Part shown: positions 6,315-8,056 of the stretch, piece by piece | Layout: the number at the start of each line of letters is the position of its first letter | Position numbering within the stretch: position 1 is the first letter of the stretch | Source of the DNA: Armatimonadota bacterium | Lineage (GTDB): Bacteria; Armatimonadota; UBA5829 | DNA length: 8,056 nucleotides | NCBI GenBank assembly: GCA_026415535.1 | Contig: JAOAGX010000089.1 | Location: 1 to 8,056 of the forward strand | Reading direction: 5' to 3' | Notes under the pieces: generated by a model | The model's database searches: none | What the model saw: only the letters and a program-made list of their open reading frames with translations | What the model was told of the DNA's origin: nothing | Translations under genes and position numbers: made by a program

Positions 6315-6373
6315 AAAGCAGCATTAAAAACCCGTATTCCGAAAGCCGAAGCGGCAGATCACACCGCACTCTA
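6315..6373. repeat. Degenerate copy of the paired hairpin repeat
   Basis: Two segments resemble the repeat at 3425-3512. 'AAAGCAGCATTAAAAAC' (6315-6331) resembles 'AAAGCGGCGTTTAAAAC', and 'GAAGCGGCAGATCACACCGC' followed by 'ACTCTAA' resembles 'AAAGCGGCGCAAACCGCCGC' followed by 'ACTCCAA'. Only a four-pair stem (6351-6354 with 6364-6367) survives. It fills the gap between the two terminase genes. The match is by eye and imperfect. Confidence 0.4.
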
Positions 6374-6385
6374 AAGTCGAGCCAA

Positions 6386-6757
6386 TCAAGCCGAATCCTC
6401 CGAGCGCATTGTTCGGTCCACAATCTGGGCTAAGGCGTCCTCGGGGTCTAATTCGGGTGTTTCGAATGCCCCGCTTAGTTTGAGCGTTTCCAGAAGCACT
6501 TTCGGATCTCGCTTCTCGCCAATGCCGTTGGATTCAACGAGGGAAACCGCCGCTTTGAGAGCTGCTTGACGCGCGAGCCGACCTAGCGTTTGTCTCTGAT
6601 GCTTCTCGCGTTCTCTAAGCGCCTCCGCAAACTCTGGTGTGGCCATCCAGCGAAGCAGGGTCTTTAGTTTGACGCCCAACATTTCTGCTACGGTCGAATC
6701 AGGGTAGCTCAACAGAAGTTCAATTGCTGACGCTTGTCTGCCGTTTATGGTCTGCAC
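6386..6757 (-). CDS. Terminase small subunit-like helix-turn-helix protein
   Basis: 123 aa if read from GTG at 6757. After 'GRQASAIELLLSYPD' comes a helix-turn-helix, 'STVAEMLGVKLKTLLRWM' (about 21-38), then 'ATPEFAEALRERE', a long helical stretch to about residue 75, and an acidic tail (ETPELDPEDALAQIVDRT). This is the usual shape of small terminases and phBC6A51-type phage HTH proteins, which recognise the packaging site and regulate the large subunit. Its place directly before the large terminase supports the call. The start is odd. The only good Shine-Dalgarno, AGGAGG (complement of 6757-6762), abuts and overlaps the GTG, while an in-frame ATA codon (6746-6748) sits at the ideal distance of eight bases. 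The real start may therefore be ATA, giving 120 aa. A LexA-type box lies just upstream. Confidence 0.78.
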   Translation of the reverse strand: MQTINGRQASAIELLLSYPDSTVAEMLGVKLKTLLRWMATPEFAEALREREKHQRQTLGRLARQAALKAAVSLVESNGIGEKRDPKVLLETLKLSGAFETPELDPEDALAQIVDRTMRSEDSA

Positions 6758-6763
6758 CTCCTA

Positions 6764-6777
6764 GGAACATATGTTCG
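6764..6777 (-). promoter_or_regulatory. LexA/DinR box (SOS operator) in front of the terminase genes
   Basis: Read on the minus strand, CGAACATATGTTCC matches every position of the Bacillus-type LexA (DinR) consensus CGAACRNRYGTTYC. It lies between an upstream terminator (6793-6817) and the ribosome site (6757-6762) of the small-terminase gene, where an operator for the packaging operon would be expected. A promoter is not clear: the 20-odd bases between terminator and box offer only weak -35/-10 matches. LexA box type varies between phyla, so binding depends on the host LexA, which is not in the window. Confidence 0.6.
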
Positions 6778-6792
6778 TCTATTTCGACAAAT

Positions 6793-6817
6793 AAAAAAGG
6801 CCGGTTGCCCGGCCTTT
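6793..6817 (-). terminator. Rho-independent terminator, minus strand
   Basis: On the minus strand AAAGGCCGG-GCAA-CCGGCCTTT forms a nine-pair stem with a four-base loop. TTTATTT follows, extending the T run from the stem. It ends transcripts arriving from the right and so insulates the terminase operon from that side. On the plus strand the T run is too short. Confidence 0.85.
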
Positions 6818-6865
6818 AATACAACTCGCTTCCTACCTGCGTGCACCCGCACAATATACGGTGAT

Positions 6866-7063
6866 CTACGTTCCCGTTATTTGCCTCCCATAATTATAAG
6901 ACGACAACTCGGCCAAAAAGCAGTACCAAAAATACGGTCGTTTTGATGAAATATTGTTCACAGTTATAGCCAACCCTCCGTCCGGGACACATTCTCGGCA
7001 GGTTATAAGGTGCCACTGGTACCAATAAGGCCCTATTTCAAAAACAAGAGGGAGCACCCACAT
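6866..7063 (-). CDS. Doubtful small ORF, or the noncoding transcript that ends at the 6793 terminator
   Basis: 65 codons beginning ATG TGG GTG, encoding MWVLPLVFEIGPYWYQWHLI and onwards. The protein would be rich in aromatic residues and hold one CxxC (TCREC). No Shine-Dalgarno precedes the ATG and I recognise no family. In its favour, it is on the minus strand and a strong terminator lies 48 bases after its stop, so something here is probably transcribed leftward. The 6818-7119 stretch is otherwise AT-richer than its surroundings and shows no other gene. A small dyad, CAAGA-CA-TCTTG (7094-7105), lies upstream and could be an operator. Confidence 0.22.
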   Translation of the reverse strand: MWVLPLVFEIGPYWYQWHLITCRECVPDGGLAITVNNISSKRPYFWYCFLAELSSYNYGRQITGT

Positions 7064-7119
7064 ACATTCGGTGCGAAATTAAGATAACGTTTTCAAGACA
7101 TCTTGTGCCGATAGTACAT

Positions 7120-7153
7120 TCAAAGGGCCCCAAGCACGCTTGGGGCCCTTTGA
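7120..7153. terminator. Strong 15-bp hairpin, probable terminator of the zinc-ribbon gene
   Basis: TCAAAGGGCCCCAAG, loop CACG, then CTTGGGGCCCTTTGA: a perfect 15-pair stem. It lies 18 bases after the stop of the minus-strand zinc-ribbon gene. No T run follows the stem on either strand, but the stem ends in A/T pairs (AAA...TTT), as in bidirectional terminators. It may mark the end of the gpsA-side transcription unit. Confidence 0.55.
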
Positions 7154-7171
7154 GGCGATCTGCTAGGAGGA

Positions 7172-7345
7172 TCACGCTGCTCTCTTCTTACGGCCTTGCC
7201 AAGACACCTGTCTGCTAACCGGTTCCTGATCCACGCTCAGAACGCTACGCGGTGCCGTATTTGTACACTTTTGGCACACCCAATTTGCCAAATCCCGCAG
7301 GTGTTCGGGCACGTGGCGTATCTCATTCCCGCATCTGCAACGCAT
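7172..7345 (-). CDS. Small zinc-ribbon protein
   Basis: 57 aa, starting MRCRCGNEIRHVPEHLRD and continuing LANWVCQKCTNTAPRSVLSV, then a basic tail ending GRKKRAA. Cys3 and Cys5 (CRC) and Cys24/Cys27 (CQKC) form two metal-binding knuckles, the pattern of a single zinc ribbon. ATG at 7345 is preferred because AGAGG lies eight bases upstream; the ATG two codons earlier (7351) is only two bases from it. The basic tail suggests nucleic-acid binding, but no partner is visible. It sits between gpsA and the phage packaging genes and is followed by a strong hairpin. It may belong to the host or be an accessory gene at the element's edge. Confidence 0.65.
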   Translation of the reverse strand: MRCRCGNEIRHVPEHLRDLANWVCQKCTNTAPRSVLSVDQEPVSRQVSWQGRKKRAA

Positions 7346-7369
7346 TTTCATTGCCTCTTTCTCTGCCCC

Positions 7370-7519
7370 TCACCCAAGACTAACCTTGAGTGAAGACGCC
7401 CGCTGCAGTAAGTGTTGTCGCTCCTCGGCGACTTGCTCGATCACGTCGATCTGCAAGCACATCCGTATTCTATATACCCCACATAACGTGCTACTTAATA
7501 TACGATGCGGCAAATTCAC
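7370..7519 (-). CDS. Possible 49-codon ORF upstream of the zinc-ribbon gene
   Basis: GTG at 7519 gives a 49-aa protein whose second half, QIDVIEQVAEERQHLLQRAS, would form a charged helix. AGGA lies four bases upstream of the GTG, which is close. An internal ATG at 7462 has no ribosome site. The stop is 25 bases before the zinc-ribbon start, consistent with a two-gene unit. A small stem (7417-7421 with 7428-7432) lies within it. No family recognised, and it may not be translated. Confidence 0.3.
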   Translation of the reverse strand: MNLPHRILSSTLCGVYRIRMCLQIDVIEQVAEERQHLLQRASSLKVSLG

Positions 7520-7538
7520 TCGTTCCTAGTATTTGTGC

Positions 7539-7567
7539 GGGGGGTTTTTGGGGAATTAGGGGTTGGG
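7539..7567 (+). other. G-quadruplex-like tract just after gpsA
   Basis: Four runs of G (7539-7544, 7550-7553, 7559-7562, 7565-7567) are separated by loops of 5, 5 and 2 bases. This fits the G3+N1-7 quadruplex pattern. The G-rich strand is the template strand of gpsA, starting 13 bases after its stop. It could slow polymerase at the end of the gene; this is inference. Confidence 0.45.
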
Positions 7568-7579
7568 TTGAATACCTAA

Positions 7580-8056
7580 TTAAAACTCTTCCTTGTGGTC
7601 GCGCGACATGAGATCGCAAACGGCTTGACGAGGCGACTTACCCTCGAAGAGGACGGCGTGGACCTCATGCGTGATCGGCATGTATACTCCGTGCTTTTGA
7701 CTGAGTAAATAGGCAGCTTCGCACGTATGCATCCCCTCGGCAACCTGTCCGAGCGATTCGAGGCTTTCATCAAGCGACTTACCCTGGCCCAACATTATTC
7801 CCAGCCTTAGGTTCCGAGATAGGCGACTGGCGCAGGTGGCCATCAAATCACCAAAGCCCGACAGGCCGGTGAACGTGCGCGCATCCGCGCCTAGCGCCTT
7901 GCCCAGGCGAATCATCTCCATAAGGCCGCGAGTCACGAGCGTTGCCTTGGTATTGTCGCCGTAGCCGAGGCCATCGGACACTCCTGCGCCTATCGCGAGC
8001 ACGTTCTTCAGCGCGCCTCCAAGCTCAACCCCGACCACATCCGGATTCCTATACAC
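7580..8056 (-). CDS. gpsA: Glycerol-3-phosphate dehydrogenase [NAD(P)+], C-terminal half
   Basis: 158 codons to the TAA at 7580; the N-terminal NAD-binding half lies beyond 8056. The enzyme reduces dihydroxyacetone phosphate to sn-glycerol-3-phosphate, the backbone for phospholipids, in the cytoplasm. The first residues (VYRNPDVVGVELGGALKNVL) begin inside the protein and contain the conserved catalytic lysine of 'GGALKNV'. 'AIGAGVSDGLGYGDNTKATL' and 'TRGLMEMIRLGKALGA' follow, then 'GLSGFGDLMATC' and 'SRN.R.G..LGQG', and finally 'VAEGMHT' and 'MPITHEVHAVLF'. All match the GpsA C-terminal domain closely and in order, and the end point is normal for the family. It is a core host gene, so it fixes this side of the window as chromosome. 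Confidence 0.95.
   Translation of the reverse strand: MYRNPDVVGVELGGALKNVLAIGAGVSDGLGYGDNTKATLVTRGLMEMIRLGKALGADARTFTGLSGFGDLMATCASRLSRNLRLGIMLGQGKSLDESLESLGQVAEGMHTCEAAYLLSQKHGVYMPITHEVHAVLFEGKSPRQAVCDLMSRDHKEEF

Noticed and set aside
5772..6374. Plus-strand open frames inside the terminase gene
   Set aside because: They are shadows of the terminase, whose ATPase and nuclease motifs are all in the minus frame.
7373..7460. Possible tRNA-like folding in the gap after gpsA
   Set aside because: Only one short stem (7417-7432) is present; there is no cloverleaf or T-loop consensus.

Overview
This window looks like bacterial chromosome carrying the head-and-packaging end of a tailed-phage element. 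The element could be a prophage, a prophage remnant or a gene-transfer-agent-like element. The host cannot be named with confidence. Base composition is moderate. The Shine-Dalgarno sites are strong (GGAGG-type). MscL has a C-terminal zinc ribbon, there is an SDH-type membrane serine protease, and short GC-rich palindromes lie between genes. Together these suggest a deep-branching environmental bacterium; Armatimonadota or the PVC group is a guess from memory only.

Layout from right to left, the direction of the phage operon. At 7580-8056 is the C-terminal half of gpsA (glycerol-3-phosphate dehydrogenase), a host housekeeping gene. It is followed by a G-rich quadruplex-like tract, a doubtful 49-codon ORF, a small zinc-ribbon gene (7172-7345) and a 15-bp perfect hairpin. 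An AT-richer stretch of about 300 bases then holds at most one weak ORF and ends in a clear rho-independent terminator (6793-6817). Next comes a perfect Gram-positive-type LexA/DinR box (6764-6777) directly in front of the packaging genes. These are a small-terminase-like HTH protein (6386-6757), the large terminase (4959-6284), a Mu gp29/DUF935-type portal (2060-3301), a Mu gpI-type protease-scaffold (1164-1985), an unknown small protein (739-1128) and the start of a capsid cement protein (1-200). All are on the minus strand.

Three genes that do not belong to a standard head cluster interrupt it. mscL (minus, 4446-4877) and a membrane-anchored SDH/ClpP-fold serine protease (plus, 3533-4396) lie convergently between terminase and portal, which are normally adjacent in Mu-like phages. 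A four-helix membrane protein of unknown function (plus, 242-628) lies between the unknown head-region gene and the cement gene. The protease has its own extended -10 promoter and a roughly 190-nt leader rich in mutually exclusive hairpins.

Reading of the whole: terminase, portal, protease-scaffold and cement protein would build and fill a capsid, apparently under SOS control. The mscL, protease and membrane-protein genes are either phage cargo (morons) or host genes among which a domesticated head cluster has been dispersed. Only one side of the element is visible, and no integrase, repressor, transposase, tail or lysis gene lies in the window.
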